A stretch of 64,000 bases of DNA from Zarea fungicola (taxonomy: Eukaryota > Ascomycota > Sordariomycetes > Hypocreales > Cordycipitaceae), in contig FWCC01000152.1 in assembly GCA_900169235.1 (NCBI GenBank), forward strand, positions 1-64,000. The letters run 5' to 3'. Below, in pieces: positions 37,069-47,767 of this stretch (positions within the stretch are counted from its first letter, which is position 1; each line of letters starts with the position of its first letter). The position numbers were made by a program, and so were the translations under genes. The notes beneath the pieces were generated by a model. The model saw nothing but the letters and a program-made list of their open reading frames with translations. It searched no databases and was not told the origin of the DNA.

Positions 37069-37663
37069 TCAACGAGCAAACTGCGAAGTGGTTTGGTTAT
37101 GGCACTGGAACTATCTCAATACAGAAGCCGGCACCAATGGGCAGCGGGGAATTTGCTAAATATAATCCGCTGATTCCGCATTAAATCGTAGATGAGTGCC
37201 CGTTATATCATCAACGCGCAAAGCGTGGCCGATTTTGAGGAGGCAACTTCGGCAGCTCTGCGAAGCGTCCGTGGTGCGGCTGAGTTCTAAAAAGGGAAAC
37301 GCCGGCGTAGCCATAGGGCCAAGCCATTGTGTGATGACGCCAGCCTTACGAAACACGACACCCGGGCTATTCGCAGACCCTCATCAATCCCAGCCAGAAC
37401 TACGAAAAAAAGGTACAAGAGTGGATCAAATCTGTAAGGGATTTAGGGCTACCCGCTCTGCATGCGTAATGCTTCCCATCTTTCGGCCCGCGTCGCGGCA
37501 ATATGGGTTGCGTGCATGGACATGCCTCGCTCGTCCGCAAAGGTTCTTGCAGGTATCTGGCGACGAGTGAACAAAGATTAAATCTATTCCACTATTTACT
37601 TTTCCGTGGTATATTCCCGTCTAAGTTTCCTTTGTATGTTTTCGTAATTCCTTTTTTTTTTTT
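37069..37663. other. Intergenic between Zn2Cys6 regulator and CCT5
   Basis: Both flanking genes are on the minus strand, so this is the 3' untranslated region of CCT5 and the promoter of the regulator. A run of about 14 T, 37652-37665, overlaps the CCT5 stop codon. On the coding strand TAA is therefore followed at once by a genomic poly(A) tract. Confidence 0.55.
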
Positions 37664-39543
37664 TTACCATTCATTATCCTCTGAACCAGCGATGATGACA
37701 TTATTAACCTTCAGCACCATGCGGCACAGTTGTGTGGCAAGCTGCAGCTGCTGCTTCTTTCCGATCAAAGGATCAATAACAAAGGCATCCTTCATGTCGT
37801 TGCTGCCACGGCCCATGCAATCCACGCCAAGCTTGCCACGGCTGCCAGGACCAGCCTTGACCTGTTGGCTCTTGATCTCGGCCAGTGTCGAAATAGGGTT
37901 GAGGCCGCTGTTTTCAGCGAGAGCCATGGGCACAGCATCAAGGGCCTCGGAGAATGCACGCATGGCATACTGCTCCAGGCCAGCGGTCTTGCCTGCAGCA
38001 TCTTCGACTGCCAGAGAGCAAGCAATCTCAGCAGCACCGCCACCATAGACAACGCGGTTGTCCTTGACCAGGTTGCGCACAACGCATAGAGCGTCATGTA
38101 GTGACCGCTTGGCCTCGTCGATGAGCTATAAATTGCGTTAACTTCAAATGCCCTGGTGGCTGCCCGGTTACTTATCATGAACTTACCATTTTGTTGCTTC
38201 CACGGATAAATACTGTGACAGCTCTGGTGTTGGCACAGTCCTCGATGACCAGCATCTTCTCTCGTGTAGTACCAAACGTCATCTCTCGGACCAGGCCAGC
38301 GTGTCCCAATTTCTCGGTCTTGAGATCCTCAAATCGGGGAACGATACGTCCGTTTGTCGCAATAGCGATGAGCTCCAGCTCGGGACCGCCTACCCAGCGA
38401 ACGGCGGGTAGTTTACTCTGTAGCAGCAAGTGGTTTGCCTCATCATCGAAACCCCACTGGCAAATAACCAGGTTGGCACCCGTATCCTTTATTTGCTGAA
38501 TCATCTCGAGAAACTTCTCATGTTCGTAGGTTTGGAGCTTCTTGAATTCCTCGACGCTGGTGATGTCGAGGTGATGCTTGGTCTTGGGCTTAGGTGGCTC
38601 AAAAGCGCATGTTAGAATGGCAATCTTGGCATCCTTGACTTCTGAGGGCATTTGGGGGTGAGAAAAGTCCTTATCAACAATGACACCCTTGACAAGGAGG
38701 GTGTCCTCGAGCGAACCACCGACCTTGCCGTCCACTTTGATCAGTTCAAAGTCGACATCTTTGCGCTCGAGATCAGCAACAGAGAGGACAGCGTCGACGG
38801 CAATGTTCGCGAATTGGTCATGAGCCTTGGAGACAATCTTGCTGCCCAAGCTAGTGCGTGCAACCTTGACCAGGTTGCTAGTCTCTTCCTTCGTAAACTT
38901 GATCTCATCCGAAATCTTGTCCAGCTCAGCAACGGCAATATCGCAGGCCTGGTCGTAACCATCAGCAATTCGGATAGGGTGGATGCCCTTGTCAATGAGG
39001 TCGGCGGCCTGCTCCAGGAGAGCACCAGCAAGAACGACAACACCGGTAGTGCCGTCACCAATTTCATCGTCCTGCGACTTGGAAAGCTCAACGAGGAGCT
39101 TGGCAACATGGTTGCTAATCTCCATCCGTTGCATGATCGTTGCGCCGTCATTTGTGATTGTGATGTCGCCGTCCGAGGAAATCAGAATTTTATCGAGACC
39201 GCGGGGTCCAAGAGAAGACTTGACAATGTTTGCCACGGTTCGTGCGGCGAGAATGTGGGATTTGACAGCCTCGTTGCCATACTGGCGCTTCTTCCTCCCC
39301 TGACTACTCAATATTTAGAAAATACGCCACAGTATTTATTCACTGGTCCAGAAACCTACTCTCTGACGACGATAAAAGGACGACCTTGCTCATCCTTGAG
39401 CATCGTAGCTAGAGAGCTGTTAGTCTTGTCGTCAGCCACGCAAATGGCGTTGGTGCCTCTCACCGTTGGAAACATCCAGATCTATGTGTGTTAGCTTCAG
39501 GGCCACCTTTACAACAAGCGTTGGCAGACATACTCAGCGACAT
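37664..39543 (-). CDS. cct5: T-complex protein 1 subunit epsilon (CCT5)
   Basis: Five exons on the minus strand, 39543-39534, 39481-39464, 39408-39360, 39303-38187 and 38125-37664, give 551 residues, normal for the family. The first two exons are only 10 and 18 bases; splicing them yields [20 protein letters not shown] and [15 protein letters not shown], matching the start of yeast Cct5. Chaperonin ATPase motifs are present: [35 protein letters not shown] and [38 protein letters not shown] is diagnostic of the epsilon subunit. As one of eight subunits of the cytosolic TRiC ring it folds actin, tubulin and other proteins using ATP. It is divergent from HBS1, with 499 bases shared between their start codons. 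Confidence 0.95.
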
Positions 39544-40042
39544 TTTGGTTGTGAATCGTCTTTGCGACGATTTGTGCTGATTGAATAAATTCAAAATTCC
39601 TTGCAACAGCCAAAACTCTGTACCAAGGCTTCGCAGTTGAGTATAGCTCCAAGCTGTTCCACGCGAATCCGTAATTTTCGATTACTTTGGGGGGTTGCTG
39701 CAGCCTGTAGGCTGCGGGACACGGCGAAATGAAAAGTCCGCTTCATTTGCCCACAGAACCCCTCGCTAGCCTTTGGTGGCGTGTGCCCCGCGGCTAGAAT
39801 AGCTGAGTGACTTGCCCCTCCAAAGCCAGCCATCCAATATACCTTGACTCTACCACTGCAAAAAAAAAAAAAAGCATTTCCTAAGACGGACGCCACGAAA
39901 TTCAATTTCGTTGCCAGCGCATGTTCTAAACTCCAAATTTTTATAAACACTCAAAAGAACCGTCACATCTTCTGCCTTCCTGAAACTGCACATTCCAACC
40001 CCGAGCTTTACCGAAACATTTTCTGTGACATCATTGCACAAT
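39544..40042. promoter_or_regulatory. Shared CCT5/HBS1 divergent promoter
   Basis: About 500 bases separate the two start codons. A poly(dA) tract of about 14 bases lies near 39860-39873, a feature that commonly keeps nucleosomes off promoters. I see no clear TATA box, as expected for constitutive genes. Confidence 0.5.
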
Positions 40043-42575
40043 ATGGCCACTTTTGCCGACGACGACTATTACGACCCTCATGAGGATGACTACGAGGAGG
40101 ATAATAATGAAATGAGCCCTGAGGATAAAGTGGCTATGGCCGTCGGCGTAGCAGATGTACAGGAGGCACTCAGGGAAGATGCTAGCAAAGTGTCCCTGGC
40201 GCAAATACAAGAAGCTTTATGGCATTATTATTACGACGTTACAAAGTCGGTGGCCTACCTGCAAAAGACATTTATCTCCCCACCACCGAAGTCAAGTCCC
40301 AAGAAGGCACAGGATGGTGAGTTTTCTACTTCATTTCCTTCCTCGTCCGCTGTAGCATATATTGGCGCCGCAGGAGCAGACCTTGGACGGTACAAGCAAG
40401 GAGCACATCGACCAGAGCTAGAAGCATTGGGGATGTCAGCATTTTCAACTTTGAAAAGTTCTAGTATGCCTATGGATGCCTACTTCTACGACATGCCGTG
40501 GCTACAAACTTCTAAAGAACGCCAAACAACTTTCATAGCTCCCTGGTCCCCCCCAGGTGGCTTGATGGGGGGTAGTGAGGGCGCGCCAAAGATGTCCAAG
40601 CTCCAGGCACTGGCCGCAGCAAGAAAAAAGAAAACAGAGCAGAAAAAAGAGCAAGAAAAAGAATCTCAGGCAGAGCAAGGGCTACAAGATTTGTCGATAT
40701 CTTCTCGGCTGCCAATAGAGCAAACACAGCATTCAACCTCTGCTTCGTCGTCGCCAGGGTTACCCATACGAAAAGGGGAGTCCCTTTTGCCAGAAGTCAC
40801 TGCCGAATCAGAAACCGTACCGCTCAACAACACAGACCACCCTATGAGTGATGTGGAAGCCCAGATCAATCTAGCTGGTCAACGCCACACACCGTCGGCT
40901 TTTGCTCGTACCTTGATCGGATCTGCTCCCGGGGCAAGCCAAAGAAATAAAGAAGACGTTTTTGCCATGACATATGCGTCCTCGTCATCATACTTCGCCT
41001 CTGTATTCTCCGAGCCCAGCCCAGATGATGTCGTGTTCGCAGCGCAGGCGAAAGGTTCGAACTTTACGAGGACGAAATAATGGGCTAATTCTAATATCTT
41101 ATCAGCGGGTAAAAAGCCACCGCCACCACCTAAAGCTGTACCAAAAAAGAAGGGCGAAGCTGCCGGGAAAACTGCGAATAAAACGGATGATGTTGCGAAA
41201 AAGGTGGCTGCTTTAAAGGTTGATGACATACCGCCGCCAAAAACCAAGGGCCTAGATGTTGTAAAGGAATTTGAACAGAGTGGTGCCAAGAAAAGTACCA
41301 GCTTTGTTGTTGTTGGTAGGCTCTCCCCCCCTACGTTGTTGAGGAACACTACTAATCGACTCCGAAGGCCACGTTGACGCAGGCAAGAGCACACTGATGG
41401 GACGTTTACTGCTCGACTTGAAATATGTGGACCAAAGGACCGTCGACAAGTACAAGAGGCAGGCTGAGAAGAGCGGCAAGCAATCTTTTGCCCTAGCATG
41501 GGTCATGGACCAGCGCAGCGAGGAGAGAGAGCGTGGCGTCACAATCGACATTGCTACTAACTACTTTGAAACGGACAAGACCAAGTACACCATCCTCGAT
41601 GCGCCTGGTCATCGTGACTTTGTGCCCAACATGATTGCTGGCGCCAGTCAGGCCGACTTTGCTATCCTAGTCATTGATTCCAACACTGGCGCATACGAAA
41701 AGGGATTAAAAGGTCAAACTCGAGAGCATATTTTGCTTCTCCGAAGTCTAGGACTGCAGCGAGTCATCGTGGCCGTAAACAAATTGGACATGGTTGGCTG
41801 GTCAAAAGATCGCTTCCAAGATATCAGTGAAGAAGTTACTGGCTTCCTAAATGGACTGGGTTTCCTAGATAAGAATCTCGATTTTATCCCCATTTCAGGG
41901 TTGGATGGCGAGAATATTGTGAAGAAAATCACCGATCCAGCGGCATCCTGGTACACAGGAGGCACTTTGCTGGAAGCGTTGGAAAAAACCGAGCCGACAA
42001 CAGTGCGCGCATTCAAAAAGCCGTTCCGGATGGCCATCTCCGAAATTTTCCGCTCTCAGCAAGGGACATCTACTATGGCGGGCCGAATTGACTCAGGGAC
42101 CATTCAGGTTGGAGATAAACTCATTATTCAGCCAAGCGGCGAAACAGCATACATCAAATCCATCATCGTAGATGGGGAATCAAGCGACTGGGCGGTTGCT
42201 GGGCAAAATGCCAGTCTCGCTCTGACGGATGTTGACCCAGTTCACTTCCGTGTTGGTGACATTCTGAGCACTGCAGCCAACCCCATTCATATTGGCGACA
42301 CGTTCACAATGAAGGCAATGGCTTTTGACCACCTGATGCCAATGCCCGTGGATCTTCATCGTGGGCGTCTGCATAGTCCTGGTTATATTCAGAGCATGAC
42401 TGCTTCGCTGGACAAGGCAACTGGAGAGGTCATCAAGAAGCGGCCCAAGGTGATTCAGCCTGGCGGTGTGGCAAGAGTAGTTGTTAAACTACATGAGAAG
42501 GTCCCATTAGAAGCCGGTCAGAGGGTAGTGCTTAGAAGTGGCGGCGAAACAATCGCAGCAGGCTTGCTTGAATAG
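40043..42575 (+). CDS. HBS1: HBS1-like translational GTPase (ribosome rescue)
   Basis: Exons 40043-41054, 41106-41315 and 41368-42575 give 809 residues in one frame. The N-terminal HBS1 domain (ALREDASKVSLAQIQEALWH, YYYDVTKSVAYLQKTF) is followed by a disordered linker with SKLQALAAARKKK, then an EF1A-like GTPase with GHVDAGKST, GVTIDIA, DAPGHRDF and NKLDMVG, and two beta-barrel domains. Splicing at 41316-41367 recreates the P-loop, which is split by the intron. The intron at 41055-41105 has a weak donor, GTTCGA, but two CTAAT branch sites and restores the frame. An additional 57-base in-frame intron, 40317-40373 (GTGAGT...CAG), is possible and would give 790 residues. HBS1 works with Dom34/Pelota to split stalled ribosomes in no-go and non-stop mRNA decay in the cytosol. 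Confidence 0.93.
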
Positions 42576-43622
42576 AGATAGATGATATAAACAATACAAT
42601 GAGTGACATGGTCGTTTCTAGAGTCGTGTTTGATATTTACGGATGCGTGGCAAGGCTTTCGTGTCTACTGGTAGTACAAATGCATTTCATTGCCAAGCCT
42701 CTCCAGCCTGTGTTATTACCAGGTGGCCTTTCGATTGGTGGCCTTGCTAGGCTGTTTCTCGGCGGCTTACAGAGCTTAAAGAAACCAATGGTAGTTTTAG
42801 AAACGTATTAGGCTTAGTTAGTTGGGGTAACAGGCAAACCATCAAGCAGACCTGGCCACATCCAAAAATGGCCACGATTATTGTCCCTTGAAAGTAAGTT
42901 GATTCAAGGTCATCCTTCAGTGGCTGGCTTTATCATATCAGAAAAGGACACCCATTACATGGAAATATGAATCAGCACATGAGTCACAATGGGGCAGAAT
43001 GGTTTTTGAACGTGTCGCACCGGCCAAGGTAGAATGGCTGTCACGATGGTGGCGGCGATGGAGGCACCTGGTCTAGCGGTGGAGCCGCCACCATTGTGTG
43101 CTACTTGTTGTCTTTGGCCAGGCTCCCAGCAGCGGTGGTGCGAAGTGCCGAGACGGAAGGCTGGCACTGTGCAAAGGCTTTCGGGGCGTCGTAAAGTGTC
43201 CTGGAATCATGCTAGACACCGCCAATCAAAGACACTTGTACAGTGCGAAAAGCCAACAGGGTCCCTTCTCCAAAATTCTCCACAAGTAAGAGGTTACCCC
43301 CTGTCACGTGGGGCACCACCCTGAGCGGCTAGTGGCTTCTTGTACCTTACAGGAGTGAAATCTGGCCTTTTTGTGCCATTTGGACACCTCGACGTTTTTT
43401 GGGACAAGCGCTCTCATAAAGTCAGCCCAGTGTCACCAACTTTCTTCCCACCTTCAATCTCCATCTCCATCAACAACATCAGACCCGGGTGAAGTGCCAG
43501 CTTGAGGCAAGGAAAAACTCTCGCTGTATCGGATTGTCTGTCCTTTTTTATAGTTTCTTTTCTTTTTTCTCTTTTCACACAACCTTCACACCGTCGAGTG
43601 AAGTAGCTACACATTTCCCATA
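42576..43622. promoter_or_regulatory. Intergenic and promoter of the BiP gene
   Basis: CCAAT is at 43222-43226 and TCACGTGG at 43304-43311, the latter resembling E-box or unfolded-protein-response elements. Two TTC blocks near 43266-43280 weakly resemble a heat-shock element, but the central GAA is missing. A CT-rich leader (about 43540-43620) precedes the start. These are expected controls for an ER chaperone, but none is proven here. Confidence 0.4.
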
Positions 43623-44288
43623 ATGGCTCGCTCGCGCAGTTCGATGGCCCTTGGCCTCGGACTCCTGGCCTGGATCGCGCTCCTGTTTGCGCCCCTGGCA
43701 TTCGTTCAGACCGCTCAGGCTAACGAGACTGACGACTATGGTGTTGTCATTGGTATTGTATGCTAATTCCCAACTTTTTCCCGAGCCGCCTCGTTCGGCT
43801 TGCCTTTTGAGCCTGACCGCTAACACTACTTCAGGATCTGGGTACAACCTACTCCTGCGTCGGTGTGATGCAGAAGGGCAAGGTTGAAATTCTAGTCAAC
43901 GATCAGGGTAACCGTATCACTCCTTCCTACGTCGCCTTCACCGAGGAGGAGCGTCTCGTCGGTGACGCCGCCAAGAACCAGGCCGCGGCCAACCCCTACA
44001 ACACAATCTTCGACGTGAAGTAAGCTCAATTCCTTCGCTGCGCATTCAATTGGCTATACAGTTTCTAACCAAACGATAGGCGCCTTATTGGTCGCAACTT
44101 CAACGAGAAGGACGTCCAGGCCGATATCAAGCACTTCCCCTTCAAGGTCATTGCTAAGGATGGCAAGCCTAACGTCCAAGTCGAGGTCGCTGGCCAGAAG
44201 AAGCAGTTCACTCCTGAGGAAGTTTCTGCCATGATTCTTGGCAAGATGAAGGAGGTTGCTGAGTCTTACCTCGGCAAGAAGGTCACAC

Positions 44289-44321
<33 letters not shown>

Positions 44322-45808
44322 TACGTTCTAGACTCGCTGCCAGCCCAAATCTGTCCAATTGCTAACCCTTTCCACAGGACAACCAGCGTCAGGCCACCAA
44401 GGATGCTGGTATCATTGCCGGTCTCAACGTTCTCCGAATTGTCAACGAGCCCACTGCTGCCGCTATCGCCTACGGTCTGGATAAGACCGACGGTGAGCGC
44501 CAGATCATTGTCTACGATCTCGGTGGTGGTACCTTTGATGTCTCTCTCCTGTCCATTGACAACGGTGTCTTCGAGGTTCTTGCCACCGCTGGTGACACTC
44601 ATCTTGGTGGTGAGGATTTCGACCAGCGTGTCATCAACCACTTCGCCAAGTCGTACAACAAGAAGAACAACGTCGACATCTCCAAGGATGCCAAGGCCAT
44701 GGGCAAGCTCAAGCGTGAAGCTGAAAAGGCCAAGCGTACTCTCTCTTCCCAGATGAGCACCCGTATCGAGATTGAGGCTTTCTTCGAGGGCAACGACTTC
44801 TCTGAGACCCTTACCCGCGCCAAGTTCGAGGAGCTGAACATGGATCTCTTCAAGAAGACCATCAAGCCCGTTGAGCAGGTTCTCAAGGATGCCAACGTTA
44901 AGAAGTCCGAGATTGACGACATCGTCCTTGTCGGTGGCTCCACCCGTATCCCCAAGGTCCAGTCCCTCATTGAGGAGTACTTCAACGGCAAGAAGGCTTC
45001 CAAGGGTATCAACCCCGACGAGGCCGTCGCTTTCGGCGCTGCCGTTCAGGCCGGTGTTCTGTCTGGCGAGGAGGGTACTGAGGAGATTGTTCTCATGGAT
45101 GTCAACCCCCTTACTCTTGGAATTGAGACAACTGGTGGTGTCATGACCAAGCTCATTCCCCGCAACACTCCTATCCCTACCCGCAAGAGCCAGATCTTCT
45201 CGACTGCCGCTGATAACCAGCCCGTTGTCCTGATCCAGGTCTTCGAGGGTGAGCGTTCCATGACCAAGGACAACAACATCCTTGGCAAGTTCGAGCTCAC
45301 TGGTATCCCCCCCGCTCCCCGTGGCGTTCCTCAGATCGAGGTCTCCTTCGAGCTCGATGCCAACGGTATCCTCAAGGTCTCTGCCCACGACAAGGGTACT
45401 GGCAAGCAGGAGTCCATCACCATTACCAACGACAAGGGCCGTCTCACCCAGGAGGAGATTGATCGCATGGTTGCCGAGGCCGAGAAGTACGCCGAGGAGG
45501 ACAAGGCCACCCGTGAGCGCATTGAGGCTCGTAACGGTCTCGAGAACTACGCTTTCAGCCTCAAGAACCAGGTCAACGACGAGGAGGGTCTCGGTGGCAA
45601 GATTGACGACGAGGAGAAGGAGACTATCCTCGACGCTGTCAAGGAGGCTACCGAGTGGCTCGAGGAGAACGGTGCAGAGGCCAGCGCCGAGGACTTCGAG
45701 GAGCAGAAGGAGAAGCTTTCCAACGTCGCCTACCCCATCACATCTAAGATGTACTCTGGCGGCGCTCCTGGTGAGGAGGCTGATTCTGACTTCCACGATG
45801 AGCTGTAA
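43623..45808 (+). CDS. KAR2: ER chaperone BiP/Kar2 (Hsp70)
   Basis: Four exons, 43623-43757, 43835-44019, 44080-44320 and 44378-45808, give 663 residues. The signal peptide ([20 protein letters not shown], then [13 protein letters not shown]) and the C-terminal HDEL place it in the ER lumen. Hsp70 signatures are intact: [12 protein letters not shown] after the first intron, [14 protein letters not shown] and [14 protein letters not shown]. The substrate-binding domain starts near [13 protein letters not shown] and ends in a helical lid ([18 protein letters not shown]) and an acidic tail. Codons are strongly biased to C-ending forms, typical of very high expression. BiP binds translocating and unfolded proteins, drives translocation through Sec61 and holds the stress sensor Ire1 inactive. 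A long antisense frame over the last exon is a codon-bias artefact. Confidence 0.97.
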
Positions 45809-46189
45809 TTGCATAGAAAAGGGCTATTAGAGTGGTGTTCTGTTTTCGGGCTACGGCGTGAAAGACGGCATTTGGTTTTTGAATTTGCCTGCGTCTTATA
45901 TTGTAAACTAGACACATACCAAAACTGAAATTAAAAAAAGGTTACAGATGCAATCAATCACAGGCTGCTGTGAAGGCATTGAATGTGAAATTGAAGTGGC
46001 GATTCATTCATTGTCGCTCGCAGCTGGCAGCTGCCTTCTCACAGCCGGCAGCTGGCCGTTTGTACCCAAGAACCTCAACCTCACATGCATCTCTCACTCA
46101 AGAACTAGCATTTACACTGCTTCACTTTCCTCTCTTATCCTTCGTCTTAACTTTTCAACCTCATTTCAATCATTTCAATCATTTCAATC
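45809..46189. other. Intergenic, with 9-bp tandem repeat at its end
   Basis: It holds the 3' untranslated region of BiP and the promoter and leader of the next gene. Three tandem copies of CATTTCAAT (46162-46188) run directly into the CATG of the next start codon. Confidence 0.5.
46162..46188 (+). repeat. 9-bp tandem repeat abutting a start codon
   Basis: Three perfect units of CATTTCAAT at 46162-46170, 46171-46179 and 46180-46188, followed by CATG with the start codon at 46190. Gain or loss of a unit changes only leader length, not the protein. Confidence 0.8.
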
Positions 46190-47767
46190 ATGAAAAGGTC
46201 TCCACATTCCGAGCATGATACTCCCAAGAAACGCCGTAAAGGTCGGGGACCTCACACTGCCTCGCCACAGCCGCGCAACAGCGTAGAAAAGCCCGTGAGT
46301 CTTACTGATGCCAAAACATCCTCCGATCTGTTCCAGAAAGCAACACAAAAAATCAAGCGTGCATCTGGCAGCGAACCACCTCCTGCCGGAGCTCATTCCA
46401 CTCTGGGGTCTCCAATTCAGGTAAAGGCTGACAAGCAACTGCCATCTGGCAAGGCTGCGCCTCCATCAGAAAAACATGAGAGCGGCACGGAGGATTCAAA
46501 TGCGACTGATGATATTGAATTCCAGAAGACGCTCATGAAGGAGCGGATCGAGCTTGCTAGGAAACGGCGACAGGAAGAGGCTGCGCGAGAAGAACAGGCC
46601 CGAAAGGAGAGAATCAAGACGCTATTTGACAAGATTTCTCAAGCACCTGGGACGGATAAAGCTGAAAGTAAGGACGGCGACGAACCCGAGTCCTCGAGGG
46701 AGATTGTAAGCGGGCAAGTCTCTGCCGCTATCGCGCCTGCTTCGGAAAAGGGGGAGAGTACGACGCCATCAAAGTCCGATTTGCTTGATGATATTGGATC
46801 CCAGGAGAAGACCATGAAAGAGCGAATTGATCTTGCTAAAAAGCGGCGACAGGAGGAACCTGTGCCCTCTGCTACTGATCGAAAGGAGCTCTTGCAGCAG
46901 AAGGCTGACCCAGCGGAGAAGAAAGTTGTTGAAAATAACAATGGAGCCGAGACGGAGACTGTTGATCTTACGAGCGTCGTCCTTCCCAATACTGAGACCC
47001 CTCGTATGAGTAACGCTCGGTCAGACAACACCAACATGAATGATCTTGAGATTGTGGAAATCCAGCAGCCAGGCAGTGGTTCGACGGCCGACGACGCAAT
47101 GGACGTCGATGCCTATCCCTCCGGGCAGCATGGCCAACAGAGCCACACCAACAGTCAGCAACCTACGGAGCGACACAGTGATAAGTCGACAAGCATGGTG
47201 AGCACCGAGTGGTTCCTTGACAAGCTCCACGGTCTCTCAGCCGCAGACCTAGAAACTGGCCGCGCCACCATAGTCCAGGAGCTCAAAGCGATGGAGGACG
47301 AAGTCGCCCGCCTGCCCCGCGCCGAGATGCACGCGGCCTCCTCCCACATTGCGGCCAACAATCCAACCCGCCGCTTGCTGCTCATCGAGAACCTCATCGG
47401 GCCAGACATGCTCGCCAAGATTCCCAAGCGCACCTGGGCGGGCTATAAGCAGCGCCTGCTCCGCCTGTGCGCGCACCCAGCCCTGGCCAATATGGACTAC
47501 CGACAGCGGCTGGAGAAGATTAAGGAGATTGTGTTTTTACCCGAGGAGATGGAGCTGCTGCGCTACGGAAACAACGAGCGCATAGGATGCGCGATTCGTG
47601 TGTGCGCGGCCGTCACGGAGATTACTGGCCGGGATGACGAGATTGTGCCCGAAGAGATGGCGGCGTGGGTGGATGTACAGCTCCAGGACGTTGCCTGGAA
47701 ATCCAAAGTGACGTCCGTTTGGCGCAAGTACTGGCCCGATAACGAGAACGCCATGGTGGTGGACTGA
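46190..47767 (+). CDS. Unrecognised nuclear-looking protein with duplicated charged segment
   Basis: Single exon, 525 residues, no family recognised. The N-terminus is basic with a nuclear-localisation look (HDTPKKRRKGRGP). Residues about 106-145 and 200-235 contain two similar copies: DDIEFQKTLMKERIELARKR and, later, DDIGSQEKTMKERIDLAKKR, each followed by RQEE. They are predicted charged helices, probably coiled coil. The middle is Ser/Thr/Asp-rich and disordered (VEIQQPGSGSTADDAMDVDA). The last 180 residues are folded-looking, from STEWFLDKLHGLSAADLETG through PTRRLLLIENLIGPDML to a tryptophan-rich tail (AAWVDVQLQDVAWKSKV). A scaffold or chromatin-associated role is conceivable but unsupported. 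Start chosen as the first ATG after the leader repeats. Confidence 0.75.
   Translation: MKRSPHSEHDTPKKRRKGRGPHTASPQPRNSVEKPVSLTDAKTSSDLFQKATQKIKRASGSEPPPAGAHSTLGSPIQVKADKQLPSGKAAPPSEKHESGTEDSNATDDIEFQKTLMKERIELARKRRQEEAAREEQARKERIKTLFDKISQAPGTDKAESKDGDEPESSREIVSGQVSAAIAPASEKGESTTPSKSDLLDDIGSQEKTMKERIDLAKKRRQEEPVPSATDRKELLQQKADPAEKKVVENNNGAETETVDLTSVVLPNTETPRMSNARSDNTNMNDLEIVEIQQPGSGSTADDAMDVDAYPSGQHGQQSHTNSQQPTERHSDKSTSMVSTEWFLDKLHGLSAADLETGRATIVQELKAMEDEVARLPRAEMHAASSHIAANNPTRRLLLIENLIGPDMLAKIPKRTWAGYKQRLLRLCAHPALANMDYRQRLEKIKEIVFLPEEMELLRYGNNERIGCAIRVCAAVTEITGRDDEIVPEEMAAWVDVQLQDVAWKSKVTSVWRKYWPDNENAMVVD

Noticed and set aside
38652..39494. A 280-codon plus-strand frame over CCT5
   Set aside because: Shadow of the real minus-strand gene; it runs across CCT5 introns and has no domain.
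44054..45814. A 586-codon open frame on the minus strand over the BiP gene
   Set aside because: It mirrors the C-ending codon bias of the strongly expressed Hsp70 exon, crosses BiP introns, is Leu/Val-rich low complexity and matches no family. Such antisense frames on Hsp70 genes are a known artefact.
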